The notes: generated from the sequence alone by a model not told the origin. A DNA stretch of 64,000 bases from Adhaeribacter rhizoryzae (GCF_008629685.1 NZ_VWSF01000012.1:118506-182505), one strand, 5' to 3'. Shown: positions 18,070 through 26,426, counted from the stretch's first letter. Program-made: numbers and translations.

Positions 18070-18128
18070 CAAGGTATATAAACCAAACTTCGGCTTCGCC
18101 TCGTTCGCTTCATATACTAACCGTTAGC
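18065..18128 (+). other. attC-like site 1
   Basis: GCTAAC (18065-18070) and GTTAGC (18123-18128) are exact reverse complements. Inner arms GTATAT and ATATAC and a G+C-rich centre give an imperfect palindrome of 64 bp. The TAA of the preceding gene is within the left box. The layout R''-arm-arm-R' is that of integron attC sites; identity not proven. Confidence 0.5.
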
Positions 18129-18162
18129 GGTAACCCTAAAAAACAGACACGACACGAGAGAT

Positions 18163-18840
18163 ATGAAATTTGTACTAAAACCAAATAATAGAAATGCGTC
18201 AGACCAAGACTTACTTGACGACATAAAAAGGGTGGTAAAAGAACTTAACAAAGAAACCATTACAAGGGACGAGTACGATGAAAAAGGTAGATTTAGTGAA
18301 GGAACTATTAGAAAAAGATTTGGGGGTTGGTTGAATGCACTTGAAAAAGCAGGATTTTCAGAAACGAGGAATTATAATATTGAAAATGATGACCTCATAA
18401 AAAACATTGAAGATGTTTGGATTAAACTTGGCCGACAACCTTTTACTACGGACATGAAAGTTCCTTTATCAAAATATACCAGCGAAACCTATCGCAGAAG
18501 GTTTGGAAGTTGGCAAAAAGGACTTGAAGCATTTATTGAATATATTAATTCTGACGAAGACAAAAACGAAGAACCTGCATCTGAAGAAAAAACACAAGAA
18601 AAGGAAAAAGAGTATAAGCATAAAACAAAAAGATTTCCAAGTGAAAGACTGAAAGTTCAAGTCTTAATGAGAGACGGAAACAAATGCAGACTTTGTGGTA
18701 TTACACTAACAGGAGACAATATTCACTTCGACCATATATTAGCTTGGTCAAAAGGCGGAGAGACAGAATTAGAGAATCTTCAAATACTTTGTGCTCCGCA
18801 TAATCTTGCTAAAGGCAATGTAGAATATGAATCTAAATAA
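18163..18840 (+). CDS. HNH endonuclease with homing-endonuclease-associated repeats
   Basis: 225 residues. Two N-terminal repeats (about 6-65 and 66-123) each end in a RFGGWLNALEKAGF or RFGSWQKGLEAF pattern, the HNH-associated DNA-binding repeat. A charged glutamate/lysine linker (about 127-150) leads to the HNH domain: RDGNKCRLCG, then HFDHILAWSKGG (catalytic His) and NLQILCAPHNLAKGN (final His/Asn). CxxC plus a second Cys suggest a structural zinc. Such proteins occur as mobile or restriction-like nucleases. It sits between two attC-like sites. Confidence 0.87.
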   Translation: MKFVLKPNNRNASDQDLLDDIKRVVKELNKETITRDEYDEKGRFSEGTIRKRFGGWLNALEKAGFSETRNYNIENDDLIKNIEDVWIKLGRQPFTTDMKVPLSKYTSETYRRRFGSWQKGLEAFIEYINSDEDKNEEPASEEKTQEKEKEYKHKTKRFPSERLKVQVLMRDGNKCRLCGITLTGDNIHFDHILAWSKGGETELENLQILCAPHNLAKGNVEYESK

Positions 18841-18874
18841 GACAATCTCGCAACGAACGGACAGAAGGGCAACC

Positions 18875-19004
18875 GCTAACAGCAGCTACAAGAAATTGGC
18901 GGTTCAGTGGTTATATGAAGCTTTGTGCTTCTTGTTAAGTTCAGTGGTGGCAGAAAGTTTTGTGCTCCGAAATCGCCAACTTCTTGTAGCTGCAACCCGT
19001 TAGC
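18875..19004 (+). other. attC-like site 2 (130 bp)
   Basis: GCTAAC (18875-18880) and GTTAGC (18999-19004) bound a long imperfect palindrome. Inner arms 18882-18901 and 18974-18993 are complementary at 19 of 20 positions. The sequence after the right box (TAACC then TAAAAA) resembles that after site 1. Size and form are like Vibrio-type attC sites. Confidence 0.55.
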
Positions 19005-19074
19005 GTAACCTAAAAACCGAAGAACATGTTAAAATTTATTTTCGTATCTTTATAATTAAACAAATTAGTTTACC

Positions 19075-19311
19075 ATGTCAACAGTAGAATTAAAAGAAAG
19101 ATTAATACATAAAATCCTGCACACCGATAGTCCTGAGCTTTTGGGGGAAATACTTAGACTTCTTGAAATTGAAAATGAGGAAGTAGAAGTAGTAAAGCTA
19201 TCAAACCAGCAGAAACAAGCTATTATGAAAGGCCAGGAAGATATAAAGAACGGGCATTTCTTGACAAATGAACAGGCTGACAAAGAAATTGATGAATGGC
19301 TAAACAAATAA
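19075..19311 (+). CDS. Antitoxin-like addiction-module protein
   Basis: 78 residues, acidic and helical, starting MSTVELKERLIHKIL and ending DKEIDEWLNK. It matches the short antitoxins that precede RelE/ParE toxins in Bacteroidota. The downstream toxin reading frame begins 16 bases before its stop, the standard coupled arrangement. Expected to neutralise the toxin and repress the operon. Because the toxin gene is interrupted, it may now act alone or be a remnant. Confidence 0.78.
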   Translation: MSTVELKERLIHKILHTDSPELLGEILRLLEIENEEVEVVKLSNQQKQAIMKGQEDIKNGHFLTNEQADKEIDEWLNK

Positions 19312-19598
19312 TATGGTCATTCTAAGCCCAATCTGACCGAAAAGAAATATTACAATATTGGATTAAGAGAAACCAATCTAAAACGTATAGCCAAAAACTT
19401 CACTTGCTGTTTCGGGAAGCAGTAAAATTAATAGCCCAACATCCTAATATCGACGCTCCTACTGAATTTGGACAAGTGCGGTGCAAAGTGGTACGAGATT
19501 ACCAAATATTCTACGAACAAATGGAAAATTCTATCCATATATTAACAATTTGGGACACTAGGCAAAACCCAGAAAAACTACCTAATAAATTAAAATAA
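19296..19598 (+). pseudogene. RelE/ParE-family toxin with an in-frame stop
   Basis: Read from ATG 19296, the frame encodes MAKQIIWSF, then TAA at 19323-19325, then continues without shift to 19598 (AQSDRKEILQYWIKRNQSK and later CKVVRDYQIFYEQ, HILTIWDTRQNPEKL). The part after the stop keeps the features of RelE/ParE toxins: the early YW helix, the RDYQIFYE strand and the terminal TIWDTRQNP. One nonsense codon at position 10 therefore separates an otherwise full-length toxin of about 100 residues. A TTG at 19404 could start only a truncated 64-residue piece. Confidence 0.8.
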
Positions 19599-19608
19599 AA
19601 AGGCCACC

Positions 19609-19675
19609 GCTAACCCTGTACATATAAAAACCCTGCTACGCTAGCTTCGCCGTAGTTTAGATGAGGGCATTAACT
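19609..19675 (+). other. Possible degenerate attC-like site
   Basis: A left box GCTAAC (19609-19614) follows the toxin. An inner hairpin CTACG/CGTAG (19636-19640 with 19650-19654) and CCCT/AGGG arms follow, but no clear GTTAGC box is present on the right. Probably a decayed site; weak. Confidence 0.3.
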
Positions 19676-19849
19676 AGATTTTAAGACGTTCCACTTATCT
19701 CCAAAATTATAATTTATTAGCCCTTAAGCGCACACTTCCCATAACGGCAATTAATATATAGCGAGTTAAATTTAATTTCTTTATTTTGCCTCGTGTAGAA
19801 CTGGTAACAACCAGTTAGCCCAATTATTAATTTATCAGAATATTTATTT

Positions 19850-20521
19850 ATGCCGCTTTCTCGTAAAATTTTCCTGTTTTTAGTTTTTACTTTAATAAGC
19901 CTATCGCTTCGGCAGGGAGTATTTGCCCAAACGCTTCAGAAATTTGAGAAGGAAATTATTGCTTTTGAACAGGCTGATAAAGCCAATCCGCCCAAGAAAC
20001 GTAGCATTGTGTTTACCGGGAGTTCTTCTATCCGGTTGTGGAACGACTTATCAGCATACTTTCCGGGTAAAACCATCTTAAACCGTGGTTTTGGCGGGTC
20101 GCAAACCGATGAAGTAGTGTATTACGCCGACCGGATTGTAACGCCTTATAAACCCAAGCAGGTAGTAATTTACAGCGGCGATAACGATATAGCTTCGGGC
20201 AAATCCCCCGAGAAAGTACTAGCCGATTTTGAAACCTTATTTTCTAAAATCCGAGCAACCTCGCCCAAAGCCACGGTTACCTATATTTCTATTAAGCCCA
20301 GCCCATCGCGTAAGCAGCATTTGCCCAAAATTAACCAGACCAACGCCCTGATTAAAGATTTTTTAGCGAAAGAAAAGCGTACGGCTTACGTTGATGTGTA
20401 CAACCCCATGTTGCTGCCCAACGGCAAACCCAAACCCGAGTTGTTCCGGGCCGATAGCCTGCACATGACCAAAGCCGGCTACGATATTTGGGCCCAGGTG
20501 CTTAAACCTTATTTAAAATAG
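19850..20521 (+). CDS. SGNH/GDSL hydrolase family lipase/esterase
   Basis: 223 residues with a signal peptide to about FAQ (residue 27), so exported. The SGNH blocks are visible: FTGSSSIRLW (nucleophile Ser, about 55-64), NRGFGGSQ (Gly block), YSGDNDIA (Asn block) and RADSLHMTKAGY (Asp/His of the triad). Probably removes acyl or acetyl groups from a polysaccharide or lipid; the substrate is unknown. Codon use is host-like, so the accessory block ends before it. Confidence 0.88.
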   Translation: MPLSRKIFLFLVFTLISLSLRQGVFAQTLQKFEKEIIAFEQADKANPPKKRSIVFTGSSSIRLWNDLSAYFPGKTILNRGFGGSQTDEVVYYADRIVTPYKPKQVVIYSGDNDIASGKSPEKVLADFETLFSKIRATSPKATVTYISIKPSPSRKQHLPKINQTNALIKDFLAKEKRTAYVDVYNPMLLPNGKPKPELFRADSLHMTKAGYDIWAQVLKPYLK

Positions 20522-20550
20522 TTACTTACCTGCCAATTTTTAGTTGAGCA

Positions 20551-20592
20551 CAAAAAGCCCCCGGTGATATAAATATTGCCGGGGGCTTTTTG
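20551..20592 (+). terminator. Terminator of the SGNH hydrolase gene
   Basis: 14-bp stem CAAAAAGCCCCCGG (20551-20564) with 20579-20592, ending in a T-run. Confidence 0.85.
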
Positions 20593-20664
20593 TTCTAATT
20601 ATATCAACTCAAATATAAATTATTGCCGCATTGCCCTTTCTTCCCAGATGACCTTTAGCTACCG

Positions 20665-20703
20665 GGGTTTCCTGCTTAGCTAAGGAGGGGCAGGGGTGGT
20701 TTG
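20665..20703. repeat. Dispersed G+C-rich intergenic repeat, copy 2
   Basis: Shares GGTTTCCTGCTTAG, AAGGAGG and AGGGGTGGTTTG with the block at 14620-14657. No function assigned. Confidence 0.4.
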
Positions 20704-20835
20704 ACAATAATTATTAAAACGATAAAGTAAAAGAAACAACGGCTGCAGCTACTGGCATTGGCCAAAAGGGACTATAAAAATCAGACTGGTTATGCAAGTA
20801 GGTATTATCTCAATATTTTAAAACCGGCTAGCGGT

Positions 20836-21231
20836 CTAAGTTTTTCTTAGTTCATCGGCGCGGAATCGTTGGGTAATTTCCTGTTTGCCCTGCCGGATTT
20901 GAAAGTAAGCCTGATCTTCGGAAGTATGCCAGTAAATATTAAATATTTCGCCGCGGAGCCGCAGTTGGCCGGGCGTGCGGTTAACTTCTTCTACTATATC
21001 GCCAAAAGTAAAAGGCAAGTTTGCTACCCGCGAATAAAGGTCGGGTTCTACTTTAAATTGTTTATGTCCGTATTGCAAAACCAGCCAGCGCTCGTTTTCT
21101 TCTATTTTTTCAAAAACCTTATCGGCCGGGTTTATGGCTTCAAAATCGCGGCGGTTAGCCGGGTGAATATACGAATAACCGTGGGCCGGAAACCACGGAT
21201 AAATACCAAACTCTATTGCTTTGCGGAGCAT
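20836..21231 (-). CDS. Conserved hypothetical protein
   Basis: 131 residues from ATG 21231 (MLRKAIEFGIYPWFPAHGYSY). The frame is open to 21291, but that start would overlap the divergent ceramidase-like gene by eleven bases and add an unrelated-looking leader. Soluble, mixed charged, with an aromatic-rich N-terminal stretch. A Bacteroidota family of unknown function is suspected; I do not recognise a named domain. Confidence 0.65.
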   Translation of the reverse strand: MLRKAIEFGIYPWFPAHGYSYIHPANRRDFEAINPADKVFEKIEENERWLVLQYGHKQFKVEPDLYSRVANLPFTFGDIVEEVNRTPGQLRLRGEIFNIYWHTSEDQAYFQIRQGKQEITQRFRADELRKT

Positions 21232-21280
21232 CCTTTGTACTTTTAAAAAATAATTACGCACAAAATTACGGAGGGTATCG

Positions 21281-22624
21281 GTGCCGGTCAATAAATTCAG
21301 AAATCTATTTTATAGCTGCCTGCTTTTACTAGGGGCAATTTTACTGAACGCCTGTTTACCGGTAAGTAAAGCGCCCTACACCCAAAAAAAATATTACCAC
21401 AAAACCAAAAGCACTATTGCCCAATTACCCGCCGCGCAAAACCTACCCGATACGGTGCAGGTGGGCTGGGCCAAGGTAAATATTACCCCCACGCACCAGG
21501 CGCCTTTGGCCGGTTACGGCAAGCGCAAAGGCAAGCGCCTGACCGGTATTCATGATTCTATTTGGGTGCGGGCTTTTGTGTTTAAAAACAAAACGCAACA
21601 AGTTGCTTTAGTAACCATGGATTTGCTGATTGCGCCCATGTCGGTGCGGGAAATGCTGGCCGAAAAATTACCCGCTATTGGTTTCTCGAAAGCCCAGGTT
21701 TACCTGACGGCCACCCACGCCCACAGCAGTTTGGGCGGCTGGGCGAAGAAGCCGGCCGGTTTTGTAATGGCCGGTAAATACAGTAATAAAATTGTAGCGG
21801 GTTTAACCCAGGCTATTCTGCAAGCCATTAAACAAGCCGAAAACAACGCTGCCCCAGCCCAAATAGGTTTTACAACTTTAGCTGCCGATAGTTTGGTCGC
21901 CAATCGTTTGGTAGGTGCCCAGGGCTATCGCGATACCCGGTTACGCTTACTTAAGATGCAAAAAAATACCGGCGAAACGGCCGTATTGGTTACATACGCA
22001 GCCCATGCTACCTGTTTGCCGGCCGCCGAACTAAATATTTCCGGCGACTACCCCACGGCCTTGGTACAACTGCTGGAGAAAGAACCCCAGATAAATTTTG
22101 CCGCTTTTAGTGCCGGGGCCGTGGCAAGTCACAGTCCGGCTGCGGCGGGTAGCGGCTACCAAAAGGTAAGTAACATGGCGCAGGGTTTAGCTAAATTAGT
22201 TCGCCAGCATCAACCGCAAATATTACTAGGTTACCAGTTTATTCTAAACGCGCTGGAAGTACCGTTATATTTGCGCCCACCGCACTGGCGCTTTGCGCAA
22301 AACTGGCGTTTTCACCCGGCTTTGTTTTATTTAGTGTTCGGCAAATATCCGGCTACGCTTTCGGGTTTGCGTATTGGCAATATATTATTTGCCGGAGCGC
22401 CCTGCGATTTTTCGGGCGAACTGGTGCCGGACTTGGAAGCGTCGTTAACCTCCAAGCAAGAAAAGCTGATGGTAACCAGTTTTAACGGTGGCTACGTGGG
22501 CTACATTACCCCCGATAAATATTACCACCTAAAAAAATACGAAACCCGCGACATGAACTTTTACGGGCCAGGTAACGGTGCTTATTTATCTGAAATGATG
22601 CGCTTGCTGCTGCAAAAGCTATAA
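21281..22624 (+). CDS. Neutral/alkaline ceramidase-like lipoprotein
   Basis: 447 residues from GTG 21281. The leader LLLLGAILLNAC ends in a lipobox Cys, so a lipid-anchored periplasmic or surface protein. The sequence VGWAKVNITPTHQAPLAGYG (about 66-85) and TATHAHSSLGGW (about 145-156) are the opening strand and metal-site histidines of the neutral ceramidase N-terminal domain. VTYAAHATCLP and a later YVGYITPDKYY fit too. At 447 residues the C-terminal immunoglobulin-like domain of full ceramidases is missing. It would hydrolyse an N-acyl sphingolipid or related amide; Bacteroidota do make sphingolipids. Confidence 0.82.
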   Translation: MPVNKFRNLFYSCLLLLGAILLNACLPVSKAPYTQKKYYHKTKSTIAQLPAAQNLPDTVQVGWAKVNITPTHQAPLAGYGKRKGKRLTGIHDSIWVRAFVFKNKTQQVALVTMDLLIAPMSVREMLAEKLPAIGFSKAQVYLTATHAHSSLGGWAKKPAGFVMAGKYSNKIVAGLTQAILQAIKQAENNAAPAQIGFTTLAADSLVANRLVGAQGYRDTRLRLLKMQKNTGETAVLVTYAAHATCLPAAELNISGDYPTALVQLLEKEPQINFAAFSAGAVASHSPAAAGSGYQKVSNMAQGLAKLVRQHQPQILLGYQFILNALEVPLYLRPPHWRFAQNWRFHPALFYLVFGKYPATLSGLRIGNILFAGAPCDFSGELVPDLEASLTSKQEKLMVTSFNGGYVGYITPDKYYHLKKYETRDMNFYGPGNGAYLSEMMRLLLQKL

Positions 22625-22726
22625 AGCATTTTGGGCTAATAATATTTAATAGCTCATTAACTCCAATGCGGGAAATATTACTGGTAATATTTGTTACAAG
22701 TTCCTGCCAATTAAAGCAAAAATTTA

Positions 22727-22756
22727 TTTGTGGGTTTAAGCAAATTATTATATTTG
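22727..22756 (+). promoter_or_regulatory. Bacteroidota-type sigma-A promoter
   Basis: -33 box TTTG (22727-22730) and perfect -7 box TATATTTG (22749-22756), 18 bp apart. Transcription would begin about 22763, which favours the ATG at 22776 over the one at 22767 for the amidohydrolase. Confidence 0.6.
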
Positions 22757-22775
22757 GTTTGAACCTATGTGCTTT

Positions 22776-23870
22776 ATGCTGAAAAATAAAATAATATTAA
22801 TTGGGCTGGGCTTAGCGTTGGCTTTTTCGGGCTACGGCCAGGAAATGTCTTTTGAAGAATACGAGCCAAAATCGGGATTAACGGTGCCGGAGCATCCGGT
22901 AAAGCGGGCTAAATATCCGTTTATAGATGTGCACAACCACCAGAATGCCACCATGAATAAAGAAGTCCTGGCAAAACTGGTGAAAGACATGGATGGCATT
23001 AATTTGCAAACCATGGTAAATTTAAGCGGCGGTACCGGCGAAAATTTAAAAAGTGGATTGGCCAACATGAAAGGCAATTATCCTAACCGGTTTTTGCTGT
23101 TTGCCAACGTAGATTTCAAAAATATTGACGATCCGGATTTTGGCCGGAAAGCCGCCGCCCAACTGGAACAAGATGTGAAAAACGGTGCGCAAGGCCTCAA
23201 AATATTCAAGAATCTGGGTTTAACCTTAACCGATAAAAACGGGAAACGCATTGCCACTGACGACCCGCGCTTAGACCCCATCTGGGCTAAATGCGGCCAG
23301 TTAGGTATTCCGGTGCTTATTCATACCGGCGAGCCCAAGCAATTTTTCGATCCGCAGGATAAAAATAACGAGCGCTGGCTCGAACTAAAACAATTCCCCA
23401 GCCGGGCCCGCCCTGCGGATAAATACCCAAGTTGGGAGCAGGTAATGGCCGAACAGCACCGTATGTTTAAGAAGCACCCTAAAACCAAATTTATTAATGC
23501 TCACCTGGGTTGGCTGGGCGGTGATTTAGCGCGTTTGAGTAAAATAATGGACGAAATGCCCAATATGTATACCGAAATTGGCGCTGTGTTGGCCGAGTTG
23601 GGACGGCAACCCCGCTTTGCCCGCGACTTTTTTATTAAGTACCAGGACCGCATTATGTTTGGGAAAGATAGCTGGGAACCAACCGAATATTATACCTATT
23701 TCCGGGTGCTGGAAACCAACGACGAATATTTCGATTATTACCGTAAACGGCACGCCTTCTGGAAAATGTATGGCTTAAATTTGCCCGACGAAGTACTGAA
23801 AAAGCTATATTATAAAAATGCCTTAAAAATAATTCCAGGCATTGATGCCAAAGCCTTTCCAAAATCTTAG
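22776..23870 (+). CDS. Amidohydrolase family protein (exported)
   Basis: About 364 residues from ATG 22776 with a signal peptide (MLKNKIILIGLGLALAFSGY, cleavage near GQ). The amidohydrolase-2 TIM barrel begins with the metal motif FIDVHNHQN (about 47-55). Further ligands are probable in IPVLIHTGEP (about 188) and INAHLGWLGG (about 236), with the final Asp in MFGKDSW. It probably hydrolyses or decarboxylates a small cyclic or aromatic compound in the periplasm; the substrate is unknown. A terminator follows directly, so the gene is a single unit. Confidence 0.88.
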   Translation: MLKNKIILIGLGLALAFSGYGQEMSFEEYEPKSGLTVPEHPVKRAKYPFIDVHNHQNATMNKEVLAKLVKDMDGINLQTMVNLSGGTGENLKSGLANMKGNYPNRFLLFANVDFKNIDDPDFGRKAAAQLEQDVKNGAQGLKIFKNLGLTLTDKNGKRIATDDPRLDPIWAKCGQLGIPVLIHTGEPKQFFDPQDKNNERWLELKQFPSRARPADKYPSWEQVMAEQHRMFKKHPKTKFINAHLGWLGGDLARLSKIMDEMPNMYTEIGAVLAELGRQPRFARDFFIKYQDRIMFGKDSWEPTEYYTYFRVLETNDEYFDYYRKRHAFWKMYGLNLPDEVLKKLYYKNALKIIPGIDAKAFPKS

Positions 23871-23889
23871 AGCAACCAGCCCTACAATA

Positions 23890-23922
23890 AAAACGCCTGC
23901 TTCTTTCCAGAGCAGGCGTTTT
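23890..23922. terminator. Terminator of the amidohydrolase gene
   Basis: 12-bp perfect stem, 23890-23901 with 23911-23922, 9-base loop, followed by T-run; A-run before allows use from both sides. Confidence 0.88.
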
Positions 23923-23944
23923 TATTTTTAGCTAAACTTAAAGT

Positions 23945-24484
23945 TTAATCGTTCTTTTTATTTACCCTAACATCGTTATTCGGGTTGTTTTTGCCTTCGT
24001 GGCCGCTGCTTTTACCACCGCCCCGGCCGTCTTTATCGCCACCTTCGCGATTAGCGCTACCAGTTACGGCACCCGGCCCGGAATCTTGCCGGTTCCAGCG
24101 GGTTTGTTTTATTTCGTCCGAATAATCGGCGTTGGTATAGCCGTATTTCATATCCTGGTCGGCGCTGGAGCCATCTTTTAACGACCCGGCGCCCCGGATT
24201 TCACCGGAACTGGTATGATCACCTTTTTTAATGGTGTGGTAATTATTTTCTGATTTATAACCTTGTTCGCCGGCTTTGCTTTGGTGTTCGCCGGGGCCAC
24301 CGCCCTGGCGGCCTAATTTATTGTCGCCGCTATCAGTAACCGGGCGGCGTTCGCCGCTTTTAAATTCGGCGGTTGTTCCGTTGTCGTCGCCGCTCGGATG
24401 CTGCACGGCCTCATCCATGTTATGGCGGTTGTGTATATTATCGGGTGAGCGGTGATCGCTGTTGCCTTTATGATTTCCCTTCAT
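23945..24484 (-). CDS. Hydrophilic, intrinsically disordered protein
   Basis: 179 residues with almost no aliphatic residues. It is rich in Gly, Asp, Asn, Lys, Ser and His, with no signal peptide, cysteine or membrane segment. Composition resembles hydrophilin or dehydration-stress proteins. Imperfect short motifs (HRSPDNIHNRHN, GRGGGKSSGHEGK) recur without a clear period. Codon choice is host-like and its 3' end abuts a terminator, which supports a real gene. Function is not known. Confidence 0.65.
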   Translation of the reverse strand: MKGNHKGNSDHRSPDNIHNRHNMDEAVQHPSGDDNGTTAEFKSGERRPVTDSGDNKLGRQGGGPGEHQSKAGEQGYKSENNYHTIKKGDHTSSGEIRGAGSLKDGSSADQDMKYGYTNADYSDEIKQTRWNRQDSGPGAVTGSANREGGDKDGRGGGKSSGHEGKNNPNNDVRVNKKND

Positions 24485-24880
24485 CTTCTTAAGTGTTTAA
24501 AAGTCCGTAATAAAAGAGGAACAGTATGGGTTTACGGCTACCTTCAACAGATAGTTTTTTTGTTAATAGGAATATTTCTGTAAAATTAAATTTTTTGGGT
24601 TATAAACAGATAATTATTACAAGCTGGCAAACTTAAAAATAGCCCACCGGTAAAAGCACTTGGATGCTGGCAAACACGTATATAATTATTTTCTGGGGCG
24701 CTTATTGCTGCGAGAAAAGCAAGCAGAACCTAGAACTAAATAGGCTTGTCTTTTTATTCATACTTACTTTTACATATAGTATATTCGTTAGTCCAGTTCC
24801 GTTTAGCCAGCTAATGGGGGTGTGATAACCGGAACGAACTCCGTTTAGCAGCTAGTTAGGCAAAATACAATAATTATAAA
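24485..24880. other. Intergenic region leading into cassette block 2
   Basis: 396 bp. Upstream half is A+T-rich with no signal seen; the second half holds the 110-bp repeat copy at 24751-24860. Confidence 0.7.
24751..24860 (+). repeat. 110-bp repeat opening cassette block 2
   Basis: Gap-free match to 17245-17354. It ends GTTAGGC at 24855-24861, an exact match to the integron R' consensus GTTRRRY, 19 bp before the next ATG. Confidence 0.85.
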
Positions 24881-25735
24881 ATGATAGATGAATTAGATGA
24901 CTATTTTGAATACACTTGCATGGATATAGAATTTGATACTATTCAAATTAAGAAAAGACATGAAAGTATTAATTCAAAATTCACTGAAGCTGCAAAATCT
25001 TGGGATAAAGTTCTAAACTCTCAATGGATTGCTAGAGACTATCTTGCAGTAAAAATGATACTGTCATCTAGTATACTATTAAGTTCTGTTCAATTTGCAA
25101 ATGAAAAAAACTTACGAATTGTTGAGCCCTATCTAATATATTACTCTCTGTTAAGTTGTTCTCGTGCGGTTATATTTACATCTCCATTCACTGATTGGAA
25201 TAATGGTGAGCTTTTTACCATGACTCATAAGAAGACTATTAACATAGTTGGAGATATCATTTCTCAATACTGTAAGTCTAAGGGTGAAGAAATTAAGTCA
25301 TTTATTGATTGGGCAAGAGAGTATAGAGAAATATTCTCATATAAATTCCCTTCCAATGGATTGACAGAGCATCATTTATCACTAGACAAGACTATAGAAG
25401 TTTGTACTTTATTATGTGAAATTGCTCAATTTCAAAGCAAGATACTTGAGAATGCAATTGATAAACACGTAAAATCAGACTTTCAGTTAGATTGGAACAT
25501 ATTAGGTGTAGGTTATAAATATGGAGATGCAAACTTTAAATTTATAGATAAAGAAGATGGCTATCGATTAGATTACATTTACAGAAAACAAAAACGTCCA
25601 TATAGCCTACATTTGATTATGACAGAAGGTATGGTAGAAGATTTTTTTGGAGCCTGGTATCCAGAAGATGATTCAAATTTAAATGAAGTTTATAATCCAG
25701 ATGCTAATTGGCAAATAATATTCCCTGTACCATAA
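24881..25735 (+). CDS. Hypothetical accessory protein
   Basis: 284 residues, A+T-rich, no signal peptide and no clear membrane segment. An N-terminal acidic stretch (MIDELDDYFEY) and an internal helical part with several cysteines (LLSCSRAV, CTLLCEIAQF) are visible. The C-terminus reads DANWQIIFPVP. No domain recognised. It begins 20 bp after the second 110-bp repeat and is followed by an attC-like palindrome, so it has the layout of a single gene cassette. Confidence 0.75.
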   Translation: MIDELDDYFEYTCMDIEFDTIQIKKRHESINSKFTEAAKSWDKVLNSQWIARDYLAVKMILSSSILLSSVQFANEKNLRIVEPYLIYYSLLSCSRAVIFTSPFTDWNNGELFTMTHKKTINIVGDIISQYCKSKGEEIKSFIDWAREYREIFSYKFPSNGLTEHHLSLDKTIEVCTLLCEIAQFQSKILENAIDKHVKSDFQLDWNILGVGYKYGDANFKFIDKEDGYRLDYIYRKQKRPYSLHLIMTEGMVEDFFGAWYPEDDSNLNEVYNPDANWQIIFPVP

Positions 25736-25750
25736 AATAGAATGTACTTT

Positions 25751-25817
25751 GCCTAACAACACCTAAACGCCATGCTTCGGCCGACGGCCTCGCCCGTCGC
25801 TTAGTCTAACCGTTACC
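25751..25817 (+). other. attC-like site 3
   Basis: GCCTAAC (25751-25757) matches the R'' consensus RYYYAAC. Inner CGACGG and CCGTCG form a hairpin and CTAA/TTAG extends it. The right box GTTACC (25812-25817) departs from GTTRRRY at two positions. Confidence 0.4.
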
Positions 25818-25850
25818 TGCAATCTTAAACCCAAAACGCCATTAACCCCA

Positions 25851-26426
25851 ATGTTGAATATTCTTAAAAAACATATAGAAAAATTCGTACAAGTTTCTGA
25901 TGATGAATTTGAGGGAATAAGAAATTTCTTTGAAACCAAAGATGTAGCTAAAAAAGAAAACTTATTAGAGGCAGGCCAAATTTGCAAGCATCATTATTTT
26001 GTATTAAACGGCTTGCTACGGAAGTTTTACATCAACGAAAAAGGCATTGAACAAACCACTGAATTTGCCATAGAAACCTGGTGGATGACCGACAACATTG
26101 CTTACGAACACAATATTCCTTCAGAATTTTATATTCAGGCGGTAGAAAAATCTAAGATACTTTACATTACACAGGATAATCAGGAAAAACTATTAAGGGC
26201 ATTTCCGTTAATGGAACGCTATTTCCGGTTTGTTTACCAACGGGCTTACGCCGCTGCTCAAATGCGGGTCAAATATCTTTTCTCACTTTCCAAAGAAGAA
26301 TTTTATTTTCAATCGGTTAAAAGGTACCCAGAATTTGCGCAACGAATTCCCCAATACTTACTAGCTTCCTTTTTGGGATTTACGCCCGAATATTTAAGCG
26401 AAATCCGTAAGAGGCACATTTCTTAA
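25851..26426 (+). CDS. Crp/Fnr-family transcriptional regulator
   Basis: 191 residues. The N-terminal cyclic-nucleotide-binding-like beta roll spans about 10-120, with the typical LLEAGQICKHHYFVLNGLLRKFY stretch in two parts. The C-terminal part is a short helix-turn-helix, QRIPQYLLASFLGFTPEYLSEIR, characteristic of the Bacteroidota Crp-like group. No cysteine cluster for an iron-sulphur sensor. It lies 67 bp before an AhpD-like gene, a common pairing, and probably regulates it. Confidence 0.9.
   Translation: MLNILKKHIEKFVQVSDDEFEGIRNFFETKDVAKKENLLEAGQICKHHYFVLNGLLRKFYINEKGIEQTTEFAIETWWMTDNIAYEHNIPSEFYIQAVEKSKILYITQDNQEKLLRAFPLMERYFRFVYQRAYAAAQMRVKYLFSLSKEEFYFQSVKRYPEFAQRIPQYLLASFLGFTPEYLSEIRKRHIS

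Noticed and set aside
19323..19325. Recoding of TAA as a sense codon, since two interrupted genes carry TAA
   Set aside because: Many intact genes here end at TAA next to terminators or neighbours, so TAA is a normal stop. Mutation is simpler.
17245..25850. Integron integrase in or near the cassette-like blocks
   Set aside because: No tyrosine-recombinase catalytic R..HxxR..Y pattern in any ORF of the region. The integrase may be elsewhere or absent.
25763..25987. 74-residue minus-strand ORF
   Set aside because: Runs through the attC-like palindrome and into the start of the Crp/Fnr gene in antisense.
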